A DNA stretch of 64,000 nucleotides, from the NCBI GenBank assembly GCA_902780135.1, contig CACZEK010000021.1:1-64000 (forward strand), in the 5' to 3' direction. Below are positions 55,783 through 64,000 of this stretch, in pieces. Both the position numbers and the translations under genes were made by a program. How positions within the stretch are numbered: position 1 is the stretch's first letter; each line of letters opens with the position of its first letter. The notes below the pieces were generated by a model that was not told the DNA's origin, did no database searches, and was given only the letters and a program-made list of their open reading frames with translations. This stretch comes from an uncultured bacterium. GTDB taxonomy: Bacteria > Verrucomicrobiota > Lentisphaeria > Victivallales > UBA1829.

Positions 55783-57561
55783 ATGACCACCATGATGAAG
55801 ACACTTTGCGCCGGAGCCGTGTTCGCCACGGCCGCCGCGGCTTCCGCCGATTTCCACGACTGGGCGAAATCCCCGCCGATGGGCTGGAACAGCTGGGACT
55901 GCTTCGGCACGACCATCACCGACGAGATCGCGCGGGCGCAGGCCGACGCGCAGGAAAAATACCTGAAGGACGCCGGCTGGGAGTATTTCGTGGTCGACAT
56001 CCAGTGGTACGAGGGCGGTTCCCAGGGACACGGCTACAGACGCGGCGCGGAACTCACGATGGACGAATTCGGACGCCTCCTGCCCGCCCCCAACAAGTTC
56101 CCGTCCTCCGTCGACGGCAAGGGCTTCAAGCCGCTCGCCGACTACGTCCACGCCAAGGGACTCAAGTTCGGCATCCACCTCATGCGCGGCATCCCGAAGC
56201 AGGCGGTCCAGCGGAACACCCCGGTCAAGGGCACGGAGTACCGCGCACAGGACATCGCGAACACCCGCAGCGTCTGCGCGTGGAACCCCGACATGTACGG
56301 CGTGGACATGAACAAGCCCGGCGCGCAGGCATACTACGACTCCGTCTTCGAGCTGTACGCCTCCTGGGGCATCGACTTCATCAAGGTCGACGACATCGCG
56401 CGCCCCTACGACCAGGTCCAGCAGCTTGAGATCGAGGCGATGCGCAAGGCGATCGACAAGACCGGCCGCCCGATCGTCTTCAGCCTCTCCCCCGGCGACA
56501 CGCCCGTCGCGAAGGGCGCGCACGTGAACCGCTTCGCCAACATGTGGCGCGTCTCCGACGACTTCTGGGACCGCTGGTCCCCGCTCTACGGCATGTTCGG
56601 TCGCCTCGACAAGTGGACGCCGTACCGCATCGAGGGCGCATACCCCGACGCCGACATGCTCCCGTTCGGCATCATCGAGTTCCGCCGCCCCACCCGGTTC
56701 ACGCAGGACGAACAGGTCACGGTCATGTCGCTCTGGTGCATCGCGCGGTCCCCGCTCATGCTCGGCGCGGACATGACGAAGATGGACGACTGGACCGTGA
56801 AGCTCCTCACGAACAAGGAAGTCCTCGCCGTCAACCAGCACAGCGCGAACAACCACCAGGTCTCGAACAAGGGCGACCTCATCGTCTGGTCCGCCGACAT
56901 CCCCGGCAGCAAGGACAAGTACGTCGCGCTCTTCAACGCATCCTCCCCCGGCAGCCGCGACGTCGATTTCCTGAAGGCGAAATACCACAGCATCCGCATC
57001 GGCGGCGACGGCGAACGCGAAGCGCAGATCAAGGCGGACATCGGCGGCTCCAAGGCGTTCGCGCTCGCGGTCACGGACGGCGGCGACTCCCTCAACTACG
57101 ACCACGCCGCCTGGCTGGAACCCGTCATCTCCGGTCCCGCCGGCTCCAGAAAGCTCACCGAGCTGAAATGGAAGAGCGCCACGCAGGGCTGGGGCGAGAC
57201 GCGCGTCGGACAGACCTCCGACGGCCGCCGCATCGACGGCATCGGCACGCACGCCGTCTCCGTCATCATCTACGACCGCCCCGAAGGCTACGACACCTTC
57301 ACGGCGCGCGGCGTCCTCGCCGACAACTGCGAGAACAGGGGCGGCACGATCGAATTCCTCGTCCTCACCGACGAGGCATTCGGCGCGGAAGCCAAGGACG
57401 AAGCCGAAGTTTCCGTGGACTTCTCCGACCTCGGCATCGGCAAGCGGGCGCGCGTCCGCGACCTCTGGGCGCAGAAGGACCTCGGAACGTTCGACGATTC
57501 CTTCTCCCAGGTGCTGAAATGCCACGCCTCGGGACTCTACAGGATCAGCCCCGTCGAGTGA
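55783..57561 (+). CDS. Secreted GH27-family alpha-galactosidase-like enzyme with NPCBM-like module
   Basis: 592 residues. Short signal peptide (AVFATAAAASA). GH27 TIM barrel at ~25-350: SPPMGWNSWDCFGTTITDE, KFGIHLMRG, nucleophile Asp203 in DFIKVDDI, MWRVSDDFWD (acid/base region), MSLWCIARSPLMLGADM. Then LLTNKEVLAVNQ and an antiparallel beta-domain that is interrupted by ~140 residues resembling an NPCBM carbohydrate-binding module (AWLEPVISGPAGSRKLTELKW through RIDGIGTHAVSVIIYD). The beta-domain resumes near ARVRDLWAQKDLG. Typical of PVC/Bacteroidota GH27 enzymes; alpha-galactosidase or related activity is likely, not certain. The ATG at 55783 has AAAGG six bases upstream. Own promoter and strong terminator. 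Confidence 0.92.
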   Translation: MTTMMKTLCAGAVFATAAAASADFHDWAKSPPMGWNSWDCFGTTITDEIARAQADAQEKYLKDAGWEYFVVDIQWYEGGSQGHGYRRGAELTMDEFGRLLPAPNKFPSSVDGKGFKPLADYVHAKGLKFGIHLMRGIPKQAVQRNTPVKGTEYRAQDIANTRSVCAWNPDMYGVDMNKPGAQAYYDSVFELYASWGIDFIKVDDIARPYDQVQQLEIEAMRKAIDKTGRPIVFSLSPGDTPVAKGAHVNRFANMWRVSDDFWDRWSPLYGMFGRLDKWTPYRIEGAYPDADMLPFGIIEFRRPTRFTQDEQVTVMSLWCIARSPLMLGADMTKMDDWTVKLLTNKEVLAVNQHSANNHQVSNKGDLIVWSADIPGSKDKYVALFNASSPGSRDVDFLKAKYHSIRIGGDGEREAQIKADIGGSKAFALAVTDGGDSLNYDHAAWLEPVISGPAGSRKLTELKWKSATQGWGETRVGQTSDGRRIDGIGTHAVSVIIYDRPEGYDTFTARGVLADNCENRGGTIEFLVLTDEAFGAEAKDEAEVSVDFSDLGIGKRARVRDLWAQKDLGTFDDSFSQVLKCHASGLYRISPVE

Positions 57562-57587
57562 CATCCCCGTGATTTAAAAACAATTCA

Positions 57588-57624
57588 GGCCGCCGGACTG
57601 TTGAAGGTCCGGCGGCCTTTCTTT
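57588..57624 (+). terminator. Terminator after the GH27 gene
   Basis: Perfect 11-bp stem GGCCGCCGGAC (57588-57598) with GTCCGGCGGCC (57607-57617), then TTTCTTT. Confidence 0.93.
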
Positions 57625-57638
57625 ATGCTGTAACTTCT

Positions 57639-57749
57639 GTGCTCTCGCGCAGCAGAGCACTGTATCAACACCGCTTGCGGTGTGCTCTCGCGGAGCAGAG
57701 CACTGTATCAACACCGCTTGCGGTGCCGCTTGCGGTGCCGCTTGCAGTG
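57639..57749 (-). repeat. Paired-hairpin repeats abutting the sigma-factor stop
   Basis: Two GTGCTCT...AGAGCAC hairpins (57639-57660, 57682-57703), two CACCGC-TT-GCGGTG stems (57669-57682, 57712-57725), then a tandem GCCGCTTGCGGT repeat up to the TGA of the sigma gene. Read in the sense of that gene, CACTGC follows the stop directly, as after gpmI. The spacer ACTGTATCAA occurs twice. Confidence 0.8.
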
Positions 57750-58958
57750 TCAGTTCACGGCATCGACTTCGTCGGCGAGCTTCGCGCGGAGCTTGGCGAG
57801 CGCCTGGTTCTGAAGCTGGCGGACGCGTTCGCGCGTACGGTGGATCATCTGGCTGACTTCCTCCAGGGTCTTCGGACGGCGTCCGTCGAGCCCGAAGCGC
57901 AGCTGAATGATCTGGCGTTCGCGCACGTCCAGTTCTCCGAGGAGCGCGAAGAGCCGCTGCACGGATTCCTCGTCGCCGACGATGCGGTCGGGCATCATGG
58001 CGTTGCGGTCGGAGATGACGTCCTCGAAACTGCCGTCCTCGCCCTGCTGGATGGGGGCGTGCAGGGAGATGGTCTTCAGGTCGGAGAGGCGGAGCGTGGC
58101 GACGGTGCGTTCGCTGAGGGCGAGCGTGTCGGCGAGTTCGTTGTCCGTGGGTGCGCGCCCGAGCTGTTCCGTGAGCTTCATGTTGGCGAGCTTGATCTTG
58201 TTGATCTTGCCGGCGGACTGCACGGGGATGCGGATCACGCTCGCCTGGTTGGCGAGGGCGCGGCGCATGGACTGCTTGATCCACCAGGCGGCGTAGGAGC
58301 TGAACTTCGCGCCCTTGGCGGGGTCGAACTTCTCGACCGCGCGCACGAGTCCGAGGTTGCCCTCGGAGATCAGGTCGCTGAGCGGCAGGCCGAACCCTTT
58401 GAAATCGTGGGCGATCTTCACGACCAGGCGCAGGTTCGCGTTGATGAGCGTGGCGCAGGCTTCGTCGTGCAGGGCGCGGTCGCCGCTGTGGATCTGCGCC
58501 GCCAGGACCTTTTCCTGTTCCGGCGTGATCAGCGGGATCTGCCCGACTTCGTTCATGTACAGCTTCATGGAATCGGTCTTCGCGACGATGCCCTGTTTCG
58601 CGACGACCTTCGCGTTTTTCTTGTCGAGCTTCGGGTCCTTGTGGCTCCCGGTCATGAATTTGCTGAGGTCGATCTCCGAAACGTCTTCCTCGTCGTCCGG
58701 GATCACGGGGACGTCGTCCCGCGCGGAGAGGGCGGACACCGGAGCGTCGACCGTGACTTTCAGCGCGGTCTTTTTGGCGGCGCGGAACAACGGTTTCCGG
58801 CGCGGCGCGGCCGCGGGCTTCTCCGGCACGGATGCCGCGGATGCGATTGCAGTCGTTTCCGCCGGGGATTCCGCGGCGGTCGTGATCTTGACCCAGAACG
58901 CAGGTGCGGCGGATGCGGCCGGCGTTTTCCCTGCGGCGGCGGGTCTGGCTTTTTTCAT
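57750..58958 (-). CDS. RNA polymerase sigma factor, RpoD/RpoS-type
   Basis: 402 residues. Ala/Pro/Lys-rich N-terminal ~90 residues, then a group 1/2 sigma-70: region 1.2 (DSMKLYMNEVGQIPLITPEQE), 2.1-2.4 (NLRLVVKIAHDFKGFGLPLSDLISEGNLGLVRAVEKFDPAKGAKFSSYAAWWIKQSMRRAL), region 3 (RAPTDNELADTLALSERTV), 4.1-4.2 (RERQIIQLRFGLDG, TLEEVSQMIHRTRERVRQLQNQALAKLR). The acidic region 1.1 of a full RpoD is not evident, so it may be an RpoS-like or alternative group 2 factor rather than the main sigma. RBS AAGGAGA. The stop codon abuts a hairpin repeat element. Confidence 0.92.
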   Translation of the reverse strand: MKKARPAAAGKTPAASAAPAFWVKITTAAESPAETTAIASAASVPEKPAAAPRRKPLFRAAKKTALKVTVDAPVSALSARDDVPVIPDDEEDVSEIDLSKFMTGSHKDPKLDKKNAKVVAKQGIVAKTDSMKLYMNEVGQIPLITPEQEKVLAAQIHSGDRALHDEACATLINANLRLVVKIAHDFKGFGLPLSDLISEGNLGLVRAVEKFDPAKGAKFSSYAAWWIKQSMRRALANQASVIRIPVQSAGKINKIKLANMKLTEQLGRAPTDNELADTLALSERTVATLRLSDLKTISLHAPIQQGEDGSFEDVISDRNAMMPDRIVGDEESVQRLFALLGELDVRERQIIQLRFGLDGRRPKTLEEVSQMIHRTRERVRQLQNQALAKLRAKLADEVDAVN

Positions 58959-59430
58959 ATCATTCTCCTTGTATGTTTGTCATGCCTCCGTGGAGACATC
59001 ATCATGTTCCGTTTCGAGCCGGCGGGATGCCGGTGCGGAGACCCTTTCCGGCGCATGGCGCGGTCCGGTCCGAAAGGCGGATTCACCCCCGCGGCAAAAA
59101 AAAGATCTCTCTATATATAAGAGGGTTTTTCCGCTTTTTTTCCCGAAAAAGGGGCAAAAAACGGGGTTTTCCGGGCATTTTTCAAGACTTTTTCAACATA
59201 GAAACCGCCGTTTTATAAAAATATTTCATTGATTTCTATTTGATTGCAAAGAATCGTGAATATTTTTTTGAAAAATTTAAGAACAAACCTTCCCGAAACA
59301 CGGATCTTTTCCGGCAAAGACCGCTCCCCCGCATCCCGGACGGACCGGTCCGCCAACGGGAGGGAAACCGCGCCGGACGATCCGGTTTCCGGGCTTTCGC
59401 GGCGGCAGGAGCTGTCCGCCGGGAACGTAG
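58959..59430. other. Intergenic region between the sigma gene and the giant surface protein gene
   Basis: About 470 bases with no gene. It has several A/T-rich tracts (59095-59125 with TATATATAAG; 59210-59290) that may hold the sigma-gene promoter; no pair of boxes is convincing. The rest is GC-rich with no open frame of coding character. Confidence 0.5.
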
Positions 59431-59462
59431 AAAAGCCCCCGCATCCTTTCGGACTGCGGGGG
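59431..59462 (-). terminator. Terminator of the giant surface protein gene
   Basis: CCCCCGCA (59436-59443) pairs with TGCGGGGG (59455-59462). Read on the minus strand the stem is followed by CTTTTCT. It lies 66 bases past the stop codon. Confidence 0.85.
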
Positions 59463-59528
59463 CGGCTGACGCTTTCTTTTGGCTTAGCCGGCAGCGGAAG
59501 GACCACCGTCAGGCGGGCATCGTTACGG

Positions 59529-62500
59529 TCATGCCAGCGAGACGAGATCCTGCCAGGACTGCTTGTCGCCGGAGAGCGCGGCTCCTGCGGCGGATTCCGG
59601 CATGGCGAGGGCGGAGGAATCCTGCGCGAGGATATGGTTCAGGTTCACTTTGTAATACACGGCGTCGCCCTTCTTGGCGTTCGTGGACTCCATGGCGACG
59701 AAGAAGCTCGTGCCTTCCTCGGCGGCGAGGGTCAGCGCCTTGGTGTCGCCGGCGTAGTACACGACGTTGTTGTCGTCCTTGACCTTCTTCAGAGAGAGGG
59801 TCTGGAGCGCCTTCATGGTGTACGTTTCGTTGCCCTTCTTGTCCGTGCCGGTCCTGAAGCTGTAGAGCGTGAACTTCGCCGCGCCCGTGGCCTCGATGTG
59901 GAAGCTCATGGACGTGCCGTCCGCGAACCCGATCTTCGCATAGTCGGCGTTGTCGCCGAATCCGACGTAGTTCTTATAGACGACGTGACGCTGTTCATCG
60001 GTGTGGGAAACGGCGTCCTCGTCGGTCTCCAGGCTGATCTCGTTCACGTCGTCCCGGATCATGACCGGGTCGGCGTCCATGACATCCTGGTTCACCGGAT
60101 TCTCCTTGTCCTTCTTGTCGTACAGCCAGTTGTTCGTGCCGTCGTCGGCGTCGGAATAGAACAGCGTGCTGTCCTTTGCCTCGGTGTCCTTGTTGAGCGC
60201 GACGTTGTAGTACACGGCGTCGCCCTTCTTGGCGCCGGTGGACTGCACGGAGATGAAATACTCCCGGTCGTCGTCGGCGGGCATATCCAGCAGAAGGTTC
60301 TTCGTCGTCGCGGCGTACAGTCCGGTCGTCTTGTCCTTCTTGAGCGTGGTCGTCTGGAGCGCCTTCAGCTTGTAGGTCGGGTCGCCGTTCTTGTCCTCGC
60401 CCGTTTCAAGGCAGTAGACGATGAACTTCGCCGCGCCCGCGGCGGTCACGTTGAAGCTCAGGCGCGCGGGATCGTCGCAGGCGAACTTTTTGTAGTCGGC
60501 GGCATCGCCGAATCCGACGAAGTTGTTCCAGACGACGCCGGACACCTCCGTGCGGACCGAGGCGGGCTTGTCCACAAGGACGGAGGTCGTTTCCCCGTCG
60601 ATCGCGAACGGGACATCGCAGCAGACCGCCGGGTTCAGCGGGTTCTCCTTGTCCTTCGAGTTGTACAGCCAGTCGTTCCAGCCGTCGTCGCAGTCGGAAT
60701 AGAACAGCGTGCTGTCCTTTGCCTCGGCGTCCCAGTTGAGGTTCACGTTGTAATACGTTTCCTCGGACTTCTTGTTCGCGGACTGCATGGCGACAAAGTA
60801 TTCCTTGTTCTCCCCCTCTGCCGGCAGGTCGATCAGGAGATTCTTCGTCGTCGCGGCGTACAGTCCGGTCGTCTTGTTCTTCTTGAGCGTGGTCGTCTGG
60901 AGCGCCTTCAGCTTGTAGGTCGGGTCGCCGTTCTTGTCCTCGCCCGTTTCAAGGCAGTAGACGATGAACTTCGCGGCGTCCTCGGCCTCCACGGAGAAGC
61001 TCAGGCGGGCGGGGCTGTCCAGCACGATCTTCGCGAAGTCGGCGGGATCGTCCTTGCTGACGAAGTTGTAGAACCGCCTGCCCAGGCTCGGGACCTCATT
61101 CCTGACCGAGCCGCGGGTGTCGACCGCGACGTTGGAGACGCCGTCCGCCAGGAGGGAGACGGCGAACGTGCCGACGAAGGGGCTGATGCCCTGTTTCTTG
61201 TCGTACAGCCAGTCGTTGTTGTGGTTGTCCGGGCCGTTGACCAGATCCACGAACGACAGCACGAGTTCTTTCTGCGCCGTCACGTCGAGCACATAGGACA
61301 GGTCGTTTTCATCCACGAAGAAGTCGGCGCCGCCGAGCGTGTAGACGAAGCCGCCGTACGCGATCCGGCTGCCGAATATGGCGGAATCCGCGCCGGTGGC
61401 AAACAGGACGGATGCGCCCGCCCCGGCGACGCCCTCGCCGACCGTCAGCGTGGAAATGCCGTCCCCTTCGGCTGCAAATCCGGTGAACTGCGGCTCCGTC
61501 GCGGTCGCAAACGCGGTGTCGAACGCGACCGCGCCGTTGACCGTAATGGTGACGCCGTCCGCGAAGGAGGCCCTGCCGACGAGCGTCGCGCCCTCGTCGA
61601 TCACGACGGACGCGTTGACGGTGGCGGAGAAGGAGACTTCGCCGCCGACGACTTCGATCACGGGATTCACGACCGCGCCTGCCTTCACGGCGGCCTCGTC
61701 GCCCGTGACGAACGCGTCGACGCCGATCGTGGCGGTAACGGTCGCGCCCGAGGCGTCGACGAACGTGACTTCGCCGGTCTGTCCGAGCCATGCGGCGTTC
61801 ACATAAAGCATGGACGGAGGCACGTCCGGACCGGGCTCGAAGGGAGAATCGACGGTCAGCACGAGCATTTCGTCTACATGATTGAGGGTAAACGAGAAGA
61901 CCCCGGCTTTGACGGTCTCGCCGACCGTGAGCGTGTAATCGCCGAACGCGATGCCGCGGTCTTCGCCGAAGTCCGTCACGCCGTCCGCGAGCAGATACGT
62001 GCCGGAGACCTGTTCCGCCGCGAACGTGAGGGTCAGCCCCGGCGCGCCGCCGATGAACGAGAACCCGCTCACGAGCGGAGTCTTCTCCGTGCCGTCGAGA
62101 TCGGAGATGTCGAAGTCGATCGTCTGGTTTGCTGTCAGGCTCACGGTCGCGCCTTCCTCGATCGTCACATGGCCGGTGAGCGTCCCGCCGTAGGCTTCCT
62201 CCGCAGGCGCCAGCGTGCCGCCGTTTCGGACCGTAACTTCGCGCAGCGTCCCGTTGTGCAATTCGAGTCTGCCGCCGGACTGCACTTCGGTCTCCTCGGC
62301 GACGCCATACACACAGCTCATCGTGCCACCGTCCCGGATCACCGTATTGGAAGCATGGCCCTGATTGGACACGATGCCGCCGAACTGGATCTCGGTGTCA
62401 AGCGCAGTGCCGATTCCGGCGCTGCTGACCGTGTACATCGAACCGCCCGCGGCGACCGTCGCGCCGGACATCACGCCGCCTGCCTGAACACCCAGGACGC

Positions 62501-64000
62501 CGCCGCTCACGACCGCCTTGCTGCCGAAACCGTACAGATACGCCTGGCCGCCGCTCAGGATGACAAAGTCGTCTACGCTGGCGTCGCGCCAGCAGGCGAC
62601 ATATCCGCCGGAGGAGACCGTGACTCCGGACGCCTTGCCGCCTTCGGAGACGTAAAGCTCGCCTTCCAGATAGTTTTCCATGTCGCCGGAGAGATCGACG
62701 TTTTCGGCGCGTCCGCCGGACGACACGATCAGATGGCCGCCCTTGACCACTTCAACGTTCTGCGCCAGGCCGCCCTCTCCCGCAACGGACATGGAACAGG
62801 TATAATCCATATCTAACACACTCATCTGGCAGCCCATGACCACGTTTTTCACGGTTGCGCCGTTGACCGCAACGTCAATGTCATACGGACTGTCATGCTT
62901 CAGGCCGTCGACGATCGCGCCGGATTCCACGGTCAGCCGACCGTCCAGGACCTTGCAGTCTGTCATGACGCCCTTCGTCATGGATATGCTGCCATTGTTG
63001 AGGATACTCACATTATCAAGGCCCGCTTCATTGTCGGCCACGAGCGCAGCCTGATGAATGACAATGTTGCACGCTGCATCGGAGAAGGAAAGCGTTCCGC
63101 TGTCAAGATGGATCTGCCCGTCCGCGTCCACGGCGGCGTTCGCTTCGTCGGCGGTCCCGAAGGCGTTGACCCCGACAGTGGCATGGTCGCCGTTGAACGT
63201 GTCAACCACCGTGCCGGAGCCAAGAAGAGCCCATTCGGGATTCACGAACACTTTTTCCTGTCCGTCGGGCAGGGACTTGTCGATGTTCGTCACCGTGTAG
63301 CCGGCGATCTCGGACATGTTGCCCGCGGCGTCGAACGCCTGGAAATAGACGGCGGTATTGTTGTCCGCCACAAGCACGCCGGAGGGGGAATAGTCGATCC
63401 AGATGTCGCTGTCGTTGATCCTGTACTTGACGGACGTCACGCCGACATTGTCCGTGAACGACGCCTTGACCGTCACGTCCCTGTTGGTCGGCTTCGTGAT
63501 GTTCGCCTTCACATAGACGAGCGTCGGCGGGGTCTTGTCGTCGGCGGGATCGTGCGAGATGTTGGAGACGGTGTATTTCGTCTCCTCGGAGAGATTGCCC
63601 GCCGCGTCGGTGCCGCGGAAGGAGATGACGCAGTTTTCCGAGACGGTGACGCCGCCTTCCGGGTATTCGAGCCAGTCGCCGCCGTCCACGGAGTATTCCT
63701 TCCGAACGGAATCGTCGGAGAAGACCGCGGTCACGGTAACGGGCTGGTCGGTCGTCGCGGTGGTGTCGGCGGACGCGGACGGCTTCTCCGGCGGAATCCT
63801 GTCGATGAAGTCCACGACGAACGGGTTCTCCCCGGAATCGTTTCCGGCGGCGTCCGTAGCCATGAAATAGACCGTGCCGTTGTCCGTCATGAGCACGCCG
63901 TCGGCCGGGCTGAGTTCCCAGCTGCCGGTTTCGCCGAGCCTGTACTTTACGACGGGATTCTCGTCGACGTTGTCCGTGAACGTCGCCTTCACGAGGACGT
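59529..64000 (-). CDS. Giant AIDA-type repeat surface protein, C-terminal part (5' end outside window)
   Basis: At least 1490 residues; the frame stays open to the window edge, so the start and any signal peptide are missing. Order from the visible N-terminus: three Ig-like repeats with FTDNV and ATDAAGN motifs (~1-240); AIDA-type beta-helix repeats with SGG turns (~330-620: LIVSSGGRAENVDLSG, VTVSSGGYVA, AVVSGGVLGVQAGGVMSGATV); a second beta-rich unit (~720-930); three tandem domains of ~150 residues (~950-1470), each beginning NDWLY/NNWLYDKKDKENP and containing AAKFIVYCLETGEDKNGDP. The end (SAAGAALSGDKQSWQDLVSLA) has no autotransporter beta-barrel. It is probably exported and surface-bound; the mechanism is unknown. 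Terminator at 59431-59462. Confidence 0.88.
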   Translation of the reverse strand, partial: VLVKATFTDNVDENPVVKYRLGETGSWELSPADGVLMTDNGTVYFMATDAAGNDSGENPFVVDFIDRIPPEKPSASADTTATTDQPVTVTAVFSDDSVRKEYSVDGGDWLEYPEGGVTVSENCVISFRGTDAAGNLSEETKYTVSNISHDPADDKTPPTLVYVKANITKPTNRDVTVKASFTDNVGVTSVKYRINDSDIWIDYSPSGVLVADNNTAVYFQAFDAAGNMSEIAGYTVTNIDKSLPDGQEKVFVNPEWALLGSGTVVDTFNGDHATVGVNAFGTADEANAAVDADGQIHLDSGTLSFSDAACNIVIHQAALVADNEAGLDNVSILNNGSISMTKGVMTDCKVLDGRLTVESGAIVDGLKHDSPYDIDVAVNGATVKNVVMGCQMSVLDMDYTCSMSVAGEGGLAQNVEVVKGGHLIVSSGGRAENVDLSGDMENYLEGELYVSEGGKASGVTVSSGGYVACWRDASVDDFVILSGGQAYLYGFGSKAVVSGGVLGVQAGGVMSGATVAAGGSMYTVSSAGIGTALDTEIQFGGIVSNQGHASNTVIRDGGTMSCVYGVAEETEVQSGGRLELHNGTLREVTVRNGGTLAPAEEAYGGTLTGHVTIEEGATVSLTANQTIDFDISDLDGTEKTPLVSGFSFIGGAPGLTLTFAAEQVSGTYLLADGVTDFGEDRGIAFGDYTLTVGETVKAGVFSFTLNHVDEMLVLTVDSPFEPGPDVPPSMLYVNAAWLGQTGEVTFVDASGATVTATIGVDAFVTGDEAAVKAGAVVNPVIEVVGGEVSFSATVNASVVIDEGATLVGRASFADGVTITVNGAVAFDTAFATATEPQFTGFAAEGDGISTLTVGEGVAGAGASVLFATGADSAIFGSRIAYGGFVYTLGGADFFVDENDLSYVLDVTAQKELVLSFVDLVNGPDNHNNDWLYDKKQGISPFVGTFAVSLLADGVSNVAVDTRGSVRNEVPSLGRRFYNFVSKDDPADFAKIVLDSPARLSFSVEAEDAAKFIVYCLETGEDKNGDPTYKLKALQTTTLKKNKTTGLYAATTKNLLIDLPAEGENKEYFVAMQSANKKSEETYYNVNLNWDAEAKDSTLFYSDCDDGWNDWLYNSKDKENPLNPAVCCDVPFAIDGETTSVLVDKPASVRTEVSGVVWNNFVGFGDAADYKKFACDDPARLSFNVTAAGAAKFIVYCLETGEDKNGDPTYKLKALQTTTLKKDKTTGLYAATTKNLLLDMPADDDREYFISVQSTGAKKGDAVYYNVALNKDTEAKDSTLFYSDADDGTNNWLYDKKDKENPVNQDVMDADPVMIRDDVNEISLETDEDAVSHTDEQRHVVYKNYVGFGDNADYAKIGFADGTSMSFHIEATGAAKFTLYSFRTGTDKKGNETYTMKALQTLSLKKVKDDNNVVYYAGDTKALTLAAEEGTSFFVAMESTNAKKGDAVYYKVNLNHILAQDSSALAMPESAAGAALSGDKQSWQDLVSLA

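Noticed and set aside
59244..62816. 1190-codon plus-strand frame under the giant surface protein
   Set aside because: Composition typical of antisense GC-rich frames; the minus-strand protein has recognisable repeats, a stop and a terminator.

Overview
The window looks like a chromosomal segment of a GC-rich Gram-negative member of the PVC superphylum, most likely Lentisphaerota (Victivallales-like). This is inferred from four things: a Minf_1886-family protein, lipid A genes (lpxA, lpxK), several secreted Sel1-repeat proteins with secreted glycoside hydrolases, and a giant AIDA-type repeat surface protein. No species can be named from sequence alone. Vegetative promoters are easy to recognise: -35 TTGAAA, TTGATT or TTGCAT, a 15-17 bp spacer, and -10 TATATT or TATAAT.

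Layout. 1-7.3 kb is an accessory patchwork: a partial unknown gene with an AT-rich tail, membrane proteins, a YafQ/DinJ-type toxin-antitoxin pair and two Sel1-repeat proteins, with three copies of one promoter/5'UTR module. 7.4-14.1 kb is housekeeping: pnp and rpsO, gpmI, a stand-alone 5'-3' exonuclease and a YggS-type PLP protein. 14.1-14.5 kb is an array of short hairpins. 14.7-22 kb holds a 1452-aa lipoprotein and a secreted ankyrin protein. 22-25.4 kb is a secreted LacZ-type GH2 beta-galactosidase interrupted by a frameshifting deletion. 25.5-36.4 kb holds a YgiQ-type radical SAM protein, an operon with Minf_1886 and an M16 peptidase, a LysM lipoprotein, an unknown membrane protein, a methyltransferase, a tiny basic protein and lpxA. 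36.5-41 kb holds a third Sel1 protein and the rpsP-khpA-trmD-rplS-rnhB cluster. 41-50 kb holds a split chromate transporter, an amidohydrolase, tRNA-Glu(UUC), a DUF2062 protein, a Na/Pi-cotransporter-like protein with an unusual lipoprotein/Ig-like front end, a polyprenyl-phosphate sugar-1-phosphate transferase fusion and lpxK. 50-59 kb holds pyruvate phosphate dikinase, a TIM-barrel isomerase, PIN-PhoH, a secreted GH27 enzyme with an NPCBM-like module and an RpoD-type sigma factor. 59.5-64 kb is the C-terminal 1.49 kaa of a giant repeat surface protein that runs off the window.

Gene logic: the secreted GH2 and GH27 enzymes point to use of galactosides, with gpmI and ppdK in central carbon flux. 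Lipid A and undecaprenyl-linked glycan genes indicate an LPS-type envelope. The most unusual signal is a dispersed family of paired short hairpins at gene 3' ends. Their stem sequences differ from copy to copy while base pairing is kept, and several copies begin at or inside a stop codon. A second unusual signal is the promoter/5'UTR module placed in front of three unrelated genes.
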